From assembly GCF_018336935.1 (NCBI RefSeq), contig NZ_CP068771.1:2480001-2544000 (forward strand): a stretch of 64,000 bases of DNA, read 5' to 3'. This DNA is from Serratia plymuthica. GTDB lineage: Bacteria > Pseudomonadota > Gammaproteobacteria > Enterobacterales > Enterobacteriaceae. The position numbers and the translations under genes are program-made. Positions 43,627 through 52,424 of the stretch are shown piece after piece; position 1 is the first letter of the stretch; each line of letters starts with the position of its first letter. The notes under the pieces were generated by a model. The model was not told where the DNA came from. It worked only from the letters and a program-made list of their open reading frames with translations, and made no database searches.

Positions 43627-44682
43627 TCAGCGCAGGCCGAGCAAAGTATTGATCTGTTGTTGGTCGACCGGCGCGCCGGCAAAGTCATCAAACACCTTGT
43701 CGGTGACGTTGATGATATGGTCGCGGATAAAAGCCGCCCCTTCACGGGCGCCGTCCTGCGGGTGCTTGAGGCAGCATTCCCATTCCAGCGTCGCCCAACC
43801 GGCGTAGCCGTGTTGCGTCAGCCGGGAGAAAATGCCTTTGAAATCCACCTGGCCGTCGCCCAGCGAGCGGAAACGCCCGGCGCGTTCGGTCCACGACTGG
43901 TAACCGCCATAGATGCCCTGCCGCCCGGTCGGGTTGAACTCGGCGTCCTTGACGTGGAACATGCGGATAAAGTCTTTATAGATATCGATGTAATCCAGGT
44001 AGTTCAGCTGTTGCAGCACGAAGTGGCTCGGATCGAACAGGATCTGGCAGCGCGGGTGACCGCCGACGCGCTGATGGAACATTTCAAACGTCACGCCGTC
44101 GTGCAGGTCTTCACTGGGGTGAATTTCATAACACAGGTTCACGCCCTGCTCGTCGCAGGCATTCAGCACCGGCAACCAGCGTTTCGCCAGTTCATCGAAC
44201 GCCGTCTCGATCAACCCGGCCGGGCGCTGCGGGAACGGGAACAGATAGGGCCACGCCAACGAACCGGAAAAAGTGCCCATGTCGCTCAGCCCCAACCGCG
44301 CGGAAGCTTTGGCCGCCAACAGCAGCTGTTGCCGCGCCCATTCGCCGCGAGCCTGCGGGTTGCCGTGCAGCGCCGGCGGCGCAAAGCTGTCGCACAGCGC
44401 GTCATAAGCCGGGTGCACCGCCATCAACTGACCAAAAATGTGGGTGGTCAGTTCACTGACGACCAGCCCCTTGTCTGCCAGCATGCCGATCAGTTCATCG
44501 CAGTAAGTCTGGCTTTCCGCGGCGGTAGCCAAATCGAACAAGCGGCGATCCCATGCGGGGATTTGCAGCGCTTTAAAACCGGTGTCCGCCGCCCATTGCG
44601 CAATGGCGGGCAGGCTGTTGAAGGGGGCGGTATCGTCACTGAATTGTGCGAGATGCAGGCTTGGACCTTTCAAGGTTTTCAT
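43627..44682 (-). CDS. Sugar phosphate isomerase/epimerase-like TIM barrel protein
   Basis: This 351-residue protein matches the xylose-isomerase-like TIM barrel family (IolE/IolI/Hyi group). Metal-binding residues typical of the fold can be seen in NLCYEIHPSEDLHDG, CQILFDPSHFVLQQ and MFHVKDAEFNPTG, which provide Glu, Asp/His and His. It is the first gene of a run with two alpha/beta hydrolases and is divergent from a TetR gene with a strong operator in between. The combination suggests breakdown of a sugar or polyol ester or lactone, but no substrate can be named. Confidence 0.85.
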   Translation of the reverse strand: MKTLKGPSLHLAQFSDDTAPFNSLPAIAQWAADTGFKALQIPAWDRRLFDLATAAESQTYCDELIGMLADKGLVVSELTTHIFGQLMAVHPAYDALCDSFAPPALHGNPQARGEWARQQLLLAAKASARLGLSDMGTFSGSLAWPYLFPFPQRPAGLIETAFDELAKRWLPVLNACDEQGVNLCYEIHPSEDLHDGVTFEMFHQRVGGHPRCQILFDPSHFVLQQLNYLDYIDIYKDFIRMFHVKDAEFNPTGRQGIYGGYQSWTERAGRFRSLGDGQVDFKGIFSRLTQHGYAGWATLEWECCLKHPQDGAREGAAFIRDHIINVTDKVFDDFAGAPVDQQQINTLLGLR

Positions 44683-44690
44683 CGTAAACT

Positions 44691-44720
44691 CCTATTGGTT
44701 GTCGATTGACAAACAATAGG
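44691..44720. promoter_or_regulatory. Near-perfect 30-bp palindrome, TetR operator candidate
   Basis: CCTATTGGTTGTC (44691-44703) and GACAAACAATAGG (44708-44720) are inverted copies with one mismatch in 13, around GATT. It lies 9 bases before the isomerase-like gene and about 100 bases before the divergent TetR gene, the expected place for an operator controlling both. Confidence 0.7.
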
Positions 44721-44823
44721 CTTAAATGAATCCTGCAGCAAGCAGATTTTAGAAATTCGTTGGCGTCGGGGGCGATTTAAGCGATCCTATCCCACTGAAT
44801 GACAGGCAAACAGGAGCCGACCG

Positions 44824-45411
44824 ATGGCAGGCAGACCACGCGAATTCGACCGTGAACAGGCATTACTGAAGGCACGGGATCTCTTCTGGCGCCAGGGATA
44901 CGAAGGCACCTCGATGTCGGATCTGGTGGCCGAACTGGGTATCGCCTCCGCGCGTATTTACAAGGCGTTCGGTTCGAAGGAATTGCTGTTCCGCGAAGCC
45001 ATCGCCAGCTACGAAAGCCATGAAGGCGGCTTTGCCGAGCGCGCGTTCAGTGAGGAAACCGGCGTGCGGGCGGCGATAAAGCGCCTGCTGGAAGACGCGG
45101 TGGCGCTCTATAGCCGCGCCGATCTGCCGCAGGGTTGCATGGTGGTCTCCTCCGCCGCCAGCGTCAGCGCTGAAAACAGCGGCATCAAAACCTGGCTGGC
45201 GGAACACCGCCTGCTGCGTACCCAGGGCATTATTGAGCGGCTGCGGCTGGCGGTGCAAAACGGGGAGCTGCCGGCGGATACCGACGCGGACAGCCTCGGC
45301 GATTACTTCGCGGTCTTTTTGCACGGGCTATCGATACAAGCACGTGACGGCGTCACAAAAGAGCGATTGCTGGCGGCAGTTGACGTGGCGTTGTCCGCGC
45401 TGGGCGATTAA
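44824..45411 (+). CDS. TetR/AcrR-family repressor
   Basis: This 195-residue regulator has the TetR helix-turn-helix at about residues 10-55: REFDREQALLKARDLFWRQG, then TSMSDLVAELGIASARIYKAF with GSKELLF. The C-terminal ligand domain begins near residue 75 and contains PQGCMVVSSAAS, a feature of the AcrR branch often annotated TetR_C_11. It is divergent from the isomerase/hydrolase genes with the strong palindrome between. Its stop codon overlaps that of the convergent cupin gene by 4 bases. Confidence 0.87.
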   Translation: MAGRPREFDREQALLKARDLFWRQGYEGTSMSDLVAELGIASARIYKAFGSKELLFREAIASYESHEGGFAERAFSEETGVRAAIKRLLEDAVALYSRADLPQGCMVVSSAASVSAENSGIKTWLAEHRLLRTQGIIERLRLAVQNGELPADTDADSLGDYFAVFLHGLSIQARDGVTKERLLAAVDVALSALGD

Positions 45412-45713
45412 TTCTCGGGTAAATCGACAATCACCAGCGTGCCGTGGCTGCCCGCCAATACGCGGTGCGGCACGCCGGCCATGGCCTGATACAGTTGCCC
45501 GGCGTTCACCGTAATTTCTTCGCCCTGCACCGCCAACCGCAGTTGGCCTTCAATCACCAGCAGCGCCTCATGGTATTCGTGAACCTCATCGTCAATGGCG
45601 CGCTGATCCATTCGCAGCACTTTGATATTGGCCGAACCGACGCGCCCCAGGATGCTGGAACGCCATGCCTGCGGCAAACCGGCCGCCAAAGCAACAAGAT
45701 CGAACTGTGACAT
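45408..45713 (-). CDS. Small cupin-domain protein
   Basis: This is a 101-residue cupin-like protein. The stretch EVHEYHEALLVIEGQLRLAV is cupin motif 1 with H-x-x-x-E..., and GQLYQAMAGVPHRVLAG is motif 2. A metal site is possible but only part of the usual H-x-H pair is present (HEYHEAL). GAGGG precedes the ATG at 45713, and the frame from 45740 is not needed. Function unknown. Confidence 0.75.
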   Translation of the reverse strand: MSQFDLVALAAGLPQAWRSSILGRVGSANIKVLRMDQRAIDDEVHEYHEALLVIEGQLRLAVQGEEITVNAGQLYQAMAGVPHRVLAGSHGTLVIVDLPEN

Positions 45714-45812
45714 AAACCCTCGGAGCAAAGCCGCGCACATCGCGCCACCGCACTATAGCCTGCGCCATGCTTGCGGCTAAATAACCGTTGCTTTTAACCT
45801 ATAGCCAGACCG

Positions 45813-47693
45813 TCACACCGGCACCCGGCGGCTGATCTCAACCACCTGATCGCTGGGGAGGTAGTAGTAATCCGTCACGTGCATGCCGTTACGCACCATC
45901 AACGCAAAGATACTGCGCTGCCACGCCGGTAACCTGTCGTTGTCTTCGCGGCGCACCACGGTTTCATGCCCCAGATAGTAGGTGGCATCGTCAAAATTAA
46001 ACCCGGTTTTCTGCGCCTCGGCGTGGTGCAATAACCGGGGGATGTTCGGCCGCTCCATAAAGCCGTAACTGGCCACGCCGCACCAGAAGCCCGGTGACTG
46101 TTGCCGCATCACCAACCGCTCGGCATTCGCCACGCGCGGTTCGTTCACGATCATGATGTTCAGCGTCAATACATCGGTGTGCAACGAGCCGTTACGTTTG
46201 ACGTGCCATTTCATCACCGGCGGCGTGCCATTCATACTACGCGTAAGAAATATCGCCGTACCCGGTACCCGAGGAATGGCCTGCGCTTCGATCTGCGCCA
46301 GGAAATCCGCCAGCGGCATGCTCTTTTCACCCAGAGTGCGTGAAGCTGCCGCCACGCCGCGATGCCAGATCAGCATCACGCCATAAACCAGGCTGGCCAG
46401 CAGCAACGGTACATAGCCGCCCTGCATCACCTTGCTGAGGTTTGCCAACAGGAAACTGAGATCGACGATAAAGAAGCCTCCCGCAACCAGCAAACTGGTG
46501 ACCCTTCCCCAGCGCCACACTTCACGCATCGCCACAAACAGCAAACCGCTGGTCATGATCATGGTAAGCGAAACGGCGATGCCGTAAGCGGCGGCAAGGT
46601 TATCGGAGGATTTGAAGAACACCGTCAGAAAGACCGTCACCGTCATCAGCAACCAGTTGATGGCGCCGATGTAAATTTGGCCGTAGCTCTCCTCGGTGGT
46701 TTGCTTCACCCGCAGGCGCGGCAACCAGCCAAGCTGAATCGCCTGACGGGTCATGGAAAAGGCCCCGCTGATGATCGCCTGGCTGGCGATGATGGTGGCC
46801 AGAGTGGCCAGGATCACCAGCGGGATTTGCAGCATCGGCGGACACAGGCGGAAGAAGATATTTTGAGTGACGTCCGCGCCAGAAAGAATTAGCGCGGCCT
46901 GCCCGGCATAGTTCAGCAACAGGCTGGGGAAAACGATGCCAAACCAGGCGAGCCAGATCGGCTTTTTGCCGAAGTGCCCCATATCGGCGTACAACGCTTC
47001 TGCGCCGGTAACGCAGAGGAAAACACCGCCCAGCACCAGAAAACTGGTCACCCCGTTTGAAAACAGGAAATCAATGCCATACAGAGGATTCAATGCCATC
47101 AGCACCGTAGGGTGCTGGATAATGCCCCAGATGCCCAACGCCGCGATGGAAAAAAACCACAGCGCCATAATCGGGCCAAACACCTTGCCGATACGTGCAG
47201 TGCCCAGCGGCTGAATGGCGAACAAGCTGACCAGGATCACCACCGCCGCAGGTAAAATATAGGGCTGCGATTCAGGCAGAACAATGTTCAACCCTTCCAG
47301 CGCCGACAAGACCGAGATCGCCGGGGTGATCGCCCCATCACCATAAATCAGCGCCGCACCGAACAGGCCGGCGAACACCACCATCGGCCGGGCGCTCTTC
47401 TTGCTGACCAGCAGCGACATCAGCGCCATAATCCCGCCCTCGCCGCGGTTATCGATCCGCATGGCGAACATGGCGTATTTGAGCGAGGTCACTATCACCA
47501 GCGTCCAGAAAATCAGCGACAACAAGCCGAGGATCACCGGGGCGGACGGCGCATCGCCAGACAGATAAAGCACGGTTTTCAGCGTATACAGCGGGCTGGT
47601 GCCTATATCGCCGAACACCACGCCCAACGCGCCGCCGGCCAGCAGCGGCAGACTCATTTTTGGCGTTTGTTCCAGCTCGTTTTCTGCAGTCAT
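45813..47693 (-). CDS. kup: Low-affinity potassium transporter Kup
   Basis: This 626-residue membrane protein of the KUP/HAK family has twelve hydrophobic segments in residues 20-460 and a cytoplasmic C-terminal domain. The start LPLLAGGALGVVFGDIGTSPLYTLKT is the family signature, and VTGAEALYADMGHFGK and PPMLQIPLVILATLATIIASQ are further conserved blocks. It imports K+ with H+ and is important at low pH. AGGA lies 7 bases before the ATG at 47693; the ATG at 47714 is less well supported. It stands alone. Confidence 0.95.
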   Translation of the reverse strand: MTAENELEQTPKMSLPLLAGGALGVVFGDIGTSPLYTLKTVLYLSGDAPSAPVILGLLSLIFWTLVIVTSLKYAMFAMRIDNRGEGGIMALMSLLVSKKSARPMVVFAGLFGAALIYGDGAITPAISVLSALEGLNIVLPESQPYILPAAVVILVSLFAIQPLGTARIGKVFGPIMALWFFSIAALGIWGIIQHPTVLMALNPLYGIDFLFSNGVTSFLVLGGVFLCVTGAEALYADMGHFGKKPIWLAWFGIVFPSLLLNYAGQAALILSGADVTQNIFFRLCPPMLQIPLVILATLATIIASQAIISGAFSMTRQAIQLGWLPRLRVKQTTEESYGQIYIGAINWLLMTVTVFLTVFFKSSDNLAAAYGIAVSLTMIMTSGLLFVAMREVWRWGRVTSLLVAGGFFIVDLSFLLANLSKVMQGGYVPLLLASLVYGVMLIWHRGVAAASRTLGEKSMPLADFLAQIEAQAIPRVPGTAIFLTRSMNGTPPVMKWHVKRNGSLHTDVLTLNIMIVNEPRVANAERLVMRQQSPGFWCGVASYGFMERPNIPRLLHHAEAQKTGFNFDDATYYLGHETVVRREDNDRLPAWQRSIFALMVRNGMHVTDYYYLPSDQVVEISRRVPV

Positions 47694-47761
47694 CGGACAT
47701 TCCTGTTGGCCCATTACACTCTATTCAGGATAGTCAATTCAGGCAGTTAGCGCGCATATCT

Positions 47762-48673
47762 TTATTGGCCTGCGGCCTCGCGCAGCAACCATTTCTGCAG
47801 GTTCAGCCCTTCTTGCGACAGCTCGCTGTCTGCCCGTACGCACAGGTAATAATCGCGGCCATCGTCAATCGGCCTGTCAAACAACTTAACCAGCTCGCCG
47901 CTGTTCAGATAGGGTTCGATCAGCGGCTCGCGCATCAGGGCGCAGCCCAGCCCCGACTGCACCGCCGCCAGCGTCAGCAGGCCATCCTCGAACATCGGCC
48001 CGGTGCTGCGCAGCGGCCGCCTGACGCCGGCCTGCTGGAACCACTGCATCCAGGTATTGCGTTCTTCGTCGTGCAACAACGGCAGCGGCAAAAGTTGATC
48101 CGGCGTATCCAGCAGCCCGTGCAGCCTGATAAAACTGCGGCTGCACACCGGCACCATTTTGCCGGACATCAGCTTTTCGCTGCGATAGCCGGTCCATTGC
48201 CCCACGCCAAAGCGAATCGACATATCGGCGGCGTCGCTCAGATAGTTGCGGTGATTGGCGTACACAACGTTGATGTCGATATCGGGATTCTCGCGCAGAA
48301 AACCGTGCAAACGCGGAATAAACCAGCCCATGCCGAACAGCGGGATCAGGCTGATGGTCACCTGCCGGGAAGCCGATTGCTCACGCACATGCTCCGTCGC
48401 CTGGCGCAACACGTTAAACGCCGAGCGGATCGAGCGGTAATACTCGCGCCCTTCGCTGCGCAGGATCAGGTTGCGGCCCTGCCGTTCGGTGAGCGGCATT
48501 TGCAGAAAAGCCTCCAGCGTTTTGAGCTGATGGCTGACGGCCGAAGGCGAGATCGCAAGCTCCTTCGCTGCCGCGGTAATGCTGCCCAGGCGGGCGATAG
48601 CCTCGAACGCCCTTACAGCGCGCAGCGGCGGATCGTTCGGCAGCAGCGCCTCGTATTCTTCTGTTTTTTTCAT
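47762..48673 (-). CDS. LysR-type regulator, divergent from the ABC/ATC operon
   Basis: This 303-residue LysR protein has the helix-turn-helix LGSITAAAKELAISPSAVSH (about 30-49), the linker helix LEAFLQMPLTERQGRN and a substrate domain from about residue 95. The branch with PPLRAVRAFEAIARLGSI is the GcvA/AmpR-like group. The ATG at 48673 is chosen because the product then starts at the family position; it has no strong ribosome site. About 170 AT-rich bases separate it from the ABC operon, and control of that operon is expected. Confidence 0.87.
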   Translation of the reverse strand: MKKTEEYEALLPNDPPLRAVRAFEAIARLGSITAAAKELAISPSAVSHQLKTLEAFLQMPLTERQGRNLILRSEGREYYRSIRSAFNVLRQATEHVREQSASRQVTISLIPLFGMGWFIPRLHGFLRENPDIDINVVYANHRNYLSDAADMSIRFGVGQWTGYRSEKLMSGKMVPVCSRSFIRLHGLLDTPDQLLPLPLLHDEERNTWMQWFQQAGVRRPLRSTGPMFEDGLLTLAAVQSGLGCALMREPLIEPYLNSGELVKLFDRPIDDGRDYYLCVRADSELSQEGLNLQKWLLREAAGQ

Positions 48674-48844
48674 ATATTGACTATTTTGGTAAAAAATCGG
48701 CTGCGGGTTGAAATTAATATACAAATAAATCAATAAATTAAAAACACACATTTTTTATATAAGAAATTATTTTTCCGTATTTTACAATTTTTTTAAATTC
48801 TCTACTGTGAGCCTCCTGAATCATTATTTTCGGGACTCCCTCCT

Positions 48845-49795
48845 ATGGATACGCTGGTACAGCAGACCGTCAACGGACTGATGCTCGGCAGTATTTATGC
48901 GCTGATCGCCCTGGGCTACACCATGGTGTACGGCATTTTGCGCATTATCAATTTCGCCCACGGCGACGTGCTGATGGTCGGCGCGCTGAGCGCCCTGTCT
49001 GCCATCGGCGTGTTGCAGCATCATTTTCCCTCCCTGTCGCCGTACTGGGTACTGTTGCTGGCGACGGCGTTCGCCATGGCGATCTGCGCGCTGGTGTCGA
49101 TGGGCATCGAACGCCTGGCCTATCGCCGCTTGCGCAATGCCCCGCGCCTGGCGCCGTTGATCAGCGGTATTGGCGTCTCGCTGCTGCTGCAAACGTTGGC
49201 GATGCTGATCTGGTCGCGCAATCCGTTGATGTTCCCGCAACTGCTGCCCATGTCCCCCATCGCCTTGACCCAGGGCAGCGCCGGGCATGCACCGGCGGTG
49301 ATCACCGGCACCGGTATCGCCACGCTGGTTGTCGCCGTGTTGGTGATGGCCGGGCTGCTGTTGCTGGTCGAACACTCGCGTTTTGGCCGCGCGATGCGCG
49401 CCACGGCGGAAAACCCGCAGGTCGCCGGCCTGATGGGCATCGATCCCAACCGGGTGATCGTGTTGACCTTCGCTCTCGGCGGCGCGCTGGCGGCGGTAGC
49501 GGGCATTATGATGGCCAGCAACTACGGCAACGCCGGCTTCTCCATGGGCTTTCTTCCTGGCATCAAGGCGTTTACCGCCGCGGTGCTGGGCGGTATCGGC
49601 AACCTGCGCGGCGCCATGCTCGGCGGACTATTGCTGGGGCTATTTGAATCCCTGGGTACCGGTTATCTCGGCGAACTGACCGGCGGCACCTTCGGCAGCA
49701 ATTATCAGGACGTTTTCGCCTTCCTGATTCTGATTGCGGTGATGGTATTACGCCCATCCGGGCTGCTGGGCGAGCGCGTCGCCACCCGCGCCTGA
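48845..49795 (+). CDS. Branched-chain-type ABC permease (LivH-like)
   Basis: This 316-residue inner-membrane permease with eight or so hydrophobic segments starts with TLVQQTVNGLMLGSIYALIA, the LivH signature. Other blocks are NFAHGDVLMVG and GAVLGGIGNLRG-like VLGGIGNLRGAMLGG. It begins an operon of LivHMGF-type genes followed by a binding protein and two catabolic enzymes. The ribosome site is poor (CTCCCTCCT before the ATG), so initiation may be low or mRNA-structure dependent. The substrate is inferred from the downstream genes, not branched-chain amino acids. Confidence 0.9.
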   Translation: MDTLVQQTVNGLMLGSIYALIALGYTMVYGILRIINFAHGDVLMVGALSALSAIGVLQHHFPSLSPYWVLLLATAFAMAICALVSMGIERLAYRRLRNAPRLAPLISGIGVSLLLQTLAMLIWSRNPLMFPQLLPMSPIALTQGSAGHAPAVITGTGIATLVVAVLVMAGLLLLVEHSRFGRAMRATAENPQVAGLMGIDPNRVIVLTFALGGALAAVAGIMMASNYGNAGFSMGFLPGIKAFTAAVLGGIGNLRGAMLGGLLLGLFESLGTGYLGELTGGTFGSNYQDVFAFLILIAVMVLRPSGLLGERVATRA

Positions 49796-49804
49796 GGAGA
49801 TAAA

Positions 49805-50917
49805 ATGACCGTTCTGACCACCAATCTGCAAACCGCCACCCCAGGCCGCGCCAGGCTCGGCGTCGCGCTGTTCATGCTCGGCCTGCTGCTGGCTCCCTGG
49901 CTGGCCGGGGCCGCCGGCGGCAACTACTGGGTGCGGGTGATCGACTTCGCGCTGCTGTATCTGATGCTGGCTCTGGGGCTGAATATCGTCGTCGGTCTGA
50001 CCGGCCTGCTGGACATGGGGTTTATCGCCTTTTACGCGGTCGGCGCCTATCTGACCGCGCTGCTGTCATCGCCGCACCTGACCGAACAGTTTCCGCTGCT
50101 TCTGCACTGGTTTCCGGATGGCTTGCATCTGTCGATTCTGCTGCTGATACCGTTGTCCGCCGTGTTGGCGGCGCTGTGCGGCATCCTGCTCGGCGCACCG
50201 ACGCTGCGTCTGCGCGGCGACTATCTGGCGATCGTCACGCTGGGCTTTGGCGAAATCGTGCGCATTCTGATGCGCAATCTCGACCGCCCGGTCAATATCA
50301 CCAACGGCCCAAAGGGCATTTCCGGCATCGATCCGGTCAGCCTGTTCGGCCTGAAGTTTTCCGGCATGCATGAGTGGTTCGGCATCCGTTTCTCCTCGCT
50401 GTATTTGTATTACTACCTGTTCGCCGCCCTGCTGCTGGCGATCCTGTTTATCTGCCTGCGCCTGCAACATTCGCGGGTCGGCCGCGCCTGGACCGCCATC
50501 CGCGAAGATGAGGACGCCGCGCGGGCGATGGGCATCAACACCCGTAACTTCAAGCTGCTGGCGTTCGCCATCGGCGCCACTTTCGGCGGCATCGCCGGCG
50601 CGCTATTTGCCGCATTCCAGGGGTTCGTCTCACCGGAATCCTTCACCTTGCAAGAATCGATAGCCGTACTGGCGATGGTGGTGCTGGGCGGCATGGGCCA
50701 CATTCCCGGCGTGATCCTCGGCGCCTTGCTGCTGGCGGCGCTGCCTGAACTGCTGCGCAGCACCATGGGGCCGCTGCAACAGGCCCTGTTCGGCCAGGTG
50801 TGGGTCGATCCGGAAATTATCCGCCAACTGTTCTACGGCCTGGCGCTGATTCTGGTCATGCTGTATCGCCCGGCTGGCCTGTGGCCGGCGCGTCATCAAT
50901 CGGGAGCTGCATCATGA
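49805..50917 (+). CDS. Branched-chain-type ABC permease (LivM-like)
   Basis: This 370-residue permease of the LivM group has GLNIVVGLTGLLDMGFIAFYAVGAYL near residue 60, the GAPTLRLRGDYLAIVTLGFGEI block and the C-terminal VLGGMGHIPGVILGALLL. It starts 9 bases after the LivH-like gene, with GAGGAG upstream, and overlaps the LivG-like gene by 4 bases. It forms the pore together with the LivH-like subunit. Confidence 0.9.
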   Translation: MTVLTTNLQTATPGRARLGVALFMLGLLLAPWLAGAAGGNYWVRVIDFALLYLMLALGLNIVVGLTGLLDMGFIAFYAVGAYLTALLSSPHLTEQFPLLLHWFPDGLHLSILLLIPLSAVLAALCGILLGAPTLRLRGDYLAIVTLGFGEIVRILMRNLDRPVNITNGPKGISGIDPVSLFGLKFSGMHEWFGIRFSSLYLYYYLFAALLLAILFICLRLQHSRVGRAWTAIREDEDAARAMGINTRNFKLLAFAIGATFGGIAGALFAAFQGFVSPESFTLQESIAVLAMVVLGGMGHIPGVILGALLLAALPELLRSTMGPLQQALFGQVWVDPEIIRQLFYGLALILVMLYRPAGLWPARHQSGAAS

Positions 50918-51684
50918 CGCCATTGCTCGCCCTTAACCACGTCAGTAAACGCTTTGGCGGGCTGACCGCCGTGGATGACGTCAGCATGAGTATCCGCCGG
51001 GGGGAAATCTACGGGCTGATCGGGCCGAACGGCGCCGGTAAAACCACCTGCTTCAATCTGATTACCGGCCTGTACCGCGCCGATGGCGGCGAGTTCCGCC
51101 TGCTGGATCGTCGCTACAAACCGCAGGCGATCGACCAAGTCGTGCAGGCCGGCATCGCCCGCACCTTCCAGAACCTGCGGCTGTTCAACGAGATGAGCGT
51201 ACTGGAAAACGTGATGGTGGGCTGCCATGTGCGCACCCGCAACGGTCTGTGGGCGGCGATTTCACGCCACCGCCGCGCCCGTGAGGAAGAACAGGCAACG
51301 CGGGAGAAATCCCACGCGCTGCTGGAGTACGTCGGCATCAGTCAGTTTGCCCACTACCGCGCCGGCGATCTTTCCTACGGCCACCAGCGGCGGCTGGAAA
51401 TTGCCCGGGCGCTGGCAACCGATCCGCAATTATTGGCGCTGGATGAACCGGCCGCCGGCATGAACGCCGCAGAGAAAGTGGCGCTGCGCGAGCTGCTGCA
51501 ACGCATTCGCGAAAGCGGCAAAACCCTGCTGCTGATAGAGCACGACGTCAAACTGGTGATGGGGTTGTGCGACCGCCTGACGGTGCTCGACTACGGCAAA
51601 GTCATCGCCGAAGGCGAACCGGCGCAGGTAAGGCGCGAACCGGCGGTGATCCGGGCTTATCTGGGAGGATCTGCGCATGTCTGA
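50914..51684 (+). CDS. Branched-chain-type ABC ATPase (LivG-like)
   Basis: This 256-residue ATPase has Walker A GPNGAGKTT, the Q-loop ARTFQNLRLF, the LivG-type signature LSYGHQRRLEIARAL, Walker B LLALDEPAAGMN and the H-loop LLLIEHDVKLVM. The start ATG at 50914 overlaps the LivM-like stop (ATGA), and the end overlaps the LivF-like start by 8 bases. The longer frame from 50800 reads through the LivM gene and is rejected. Confidence 0.92.
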   Translation: MTPLLALNHVSKRFGGLTAVDDVSMSIRRGEIYGLIGPNGAGKTTCFNLITGLYRADGGEFRLLDRRYKPQAIDQVVQAGIARTFQNLRLFNEMSVLENVMVGCHVRTRNGLWAAISRHRRAREEEQATREKSHALLEYVGISQFAHYRAGDLSYGHQRRLEIARALATDPQLLALDEPAAGMNAAEKVALRELLQRIRESGKTLLLIEHDVKLVMGLCDRLTVLDYGKVIAEGEPAQVRREPAVIRAYLGGSAHV

Positions 51685-52390
51685 ACCTTTACTGTCAGTC
51701 AAACGGCTGAAAGTGTCTTACGGCGGCATCCATGCGGTAAAAGGCATCGATTTCACGGTTAATCACGGCGAGCAGGTGACGTTGATCGGGGCCAACGGCG
51801 CGGGCAAAACCTCCAGCCTGCGTGCGTTGACCGGCCTGCAACCCTTTGAAGGAGACATTCTGTTCGACGGCCGGTCCATTCGCGGAGTTCCTCCGCATCG
51901 GCTGCTGCAACAGGGGCTGGTGATGGTGCCGGAAGGCCGCGGCATTTTCGCCCGCATGACGGTGCTGGAGAATTTGCAGCTTGGCGCTTACTCCCGCCGC
52001 GACAAACCGGCGGTACGGCAGGATCTGGAGCGGGTTTGCGCCCTTTTCCCACGCCTGCGCGAACGGCTGCGGCAACAAGCCGGGCTGCTCTCCGGCGGCG
52101 AACAACAGATGGTGGCGATGGGCCGTGCGCTGCTCAGCCGGCCACGTCTGCTGGTGCTGGATGAGCCGTCAATGGGCCTGGCGCCGATCGTGGTCGACGC
52201 CATTTTTGACGTGATCAAAACCCTTGCCAGTGACGGCGTCACGCTATTGCTGGTGGAACAGAATGCCCGGCTGGCGCTGGAATCGACCGATCGCGCCTAC
52301 GTGCTGGACAGCGGCAGCCTGAGCCACAGCGGCCGGTCTGCCGGCATGCTCGACGATGAAAAAATCAAACAAGCCTATCTGGGCGAATAG
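51677..52390 (+). CDS. Branched-chain-type ABC ATPase (LivF-like)
   Basis: This 237-residue ATPase has Walker A GANGAGKTS, the block LVMVPEGRGIFARMTVLENL, signature LSGGEQQMVAMGRAL and Walker B LLVLDEPSMGLAP followed by LLLVEQNARLALE. All are LivF-type. The gene overlaps the LivG-like gene and is followed after 34 bases by the binding-protein gene. Confidence 0.92.
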   Translation: MSEPLLSVKRLKVSYGGIHAVKGIDFTVNHGEQVTLIGANGAGKTSSLRALTGLQPFEGDILFDGRSIRGVPPHRLLQQGLVMVPEGRGIFARMTVLENLQLGAYSRRDKPAVRQDLERVCALFPRLRERLRQQAGLLSGGEQQMVAMGRALLSRPRLLVLDEPSMGLAPIVVDAIFDVIKTLASDGVTLLLVEQNARLALESTDRAYVLDSGSLSHSGRSAGMLDDEKIKQAYLGE

Positions 52391-52424
52391 CCGTTTTTAC
52401 TTTTAACCGCACCGGGAGTTTTAC

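Noticed and set aside
43657..44709. 350-codon plus-strand frame opposite the isomerase-like gene
   Set aside because: Shadow of the real minus-strand gene with conserved metal-site blocks.
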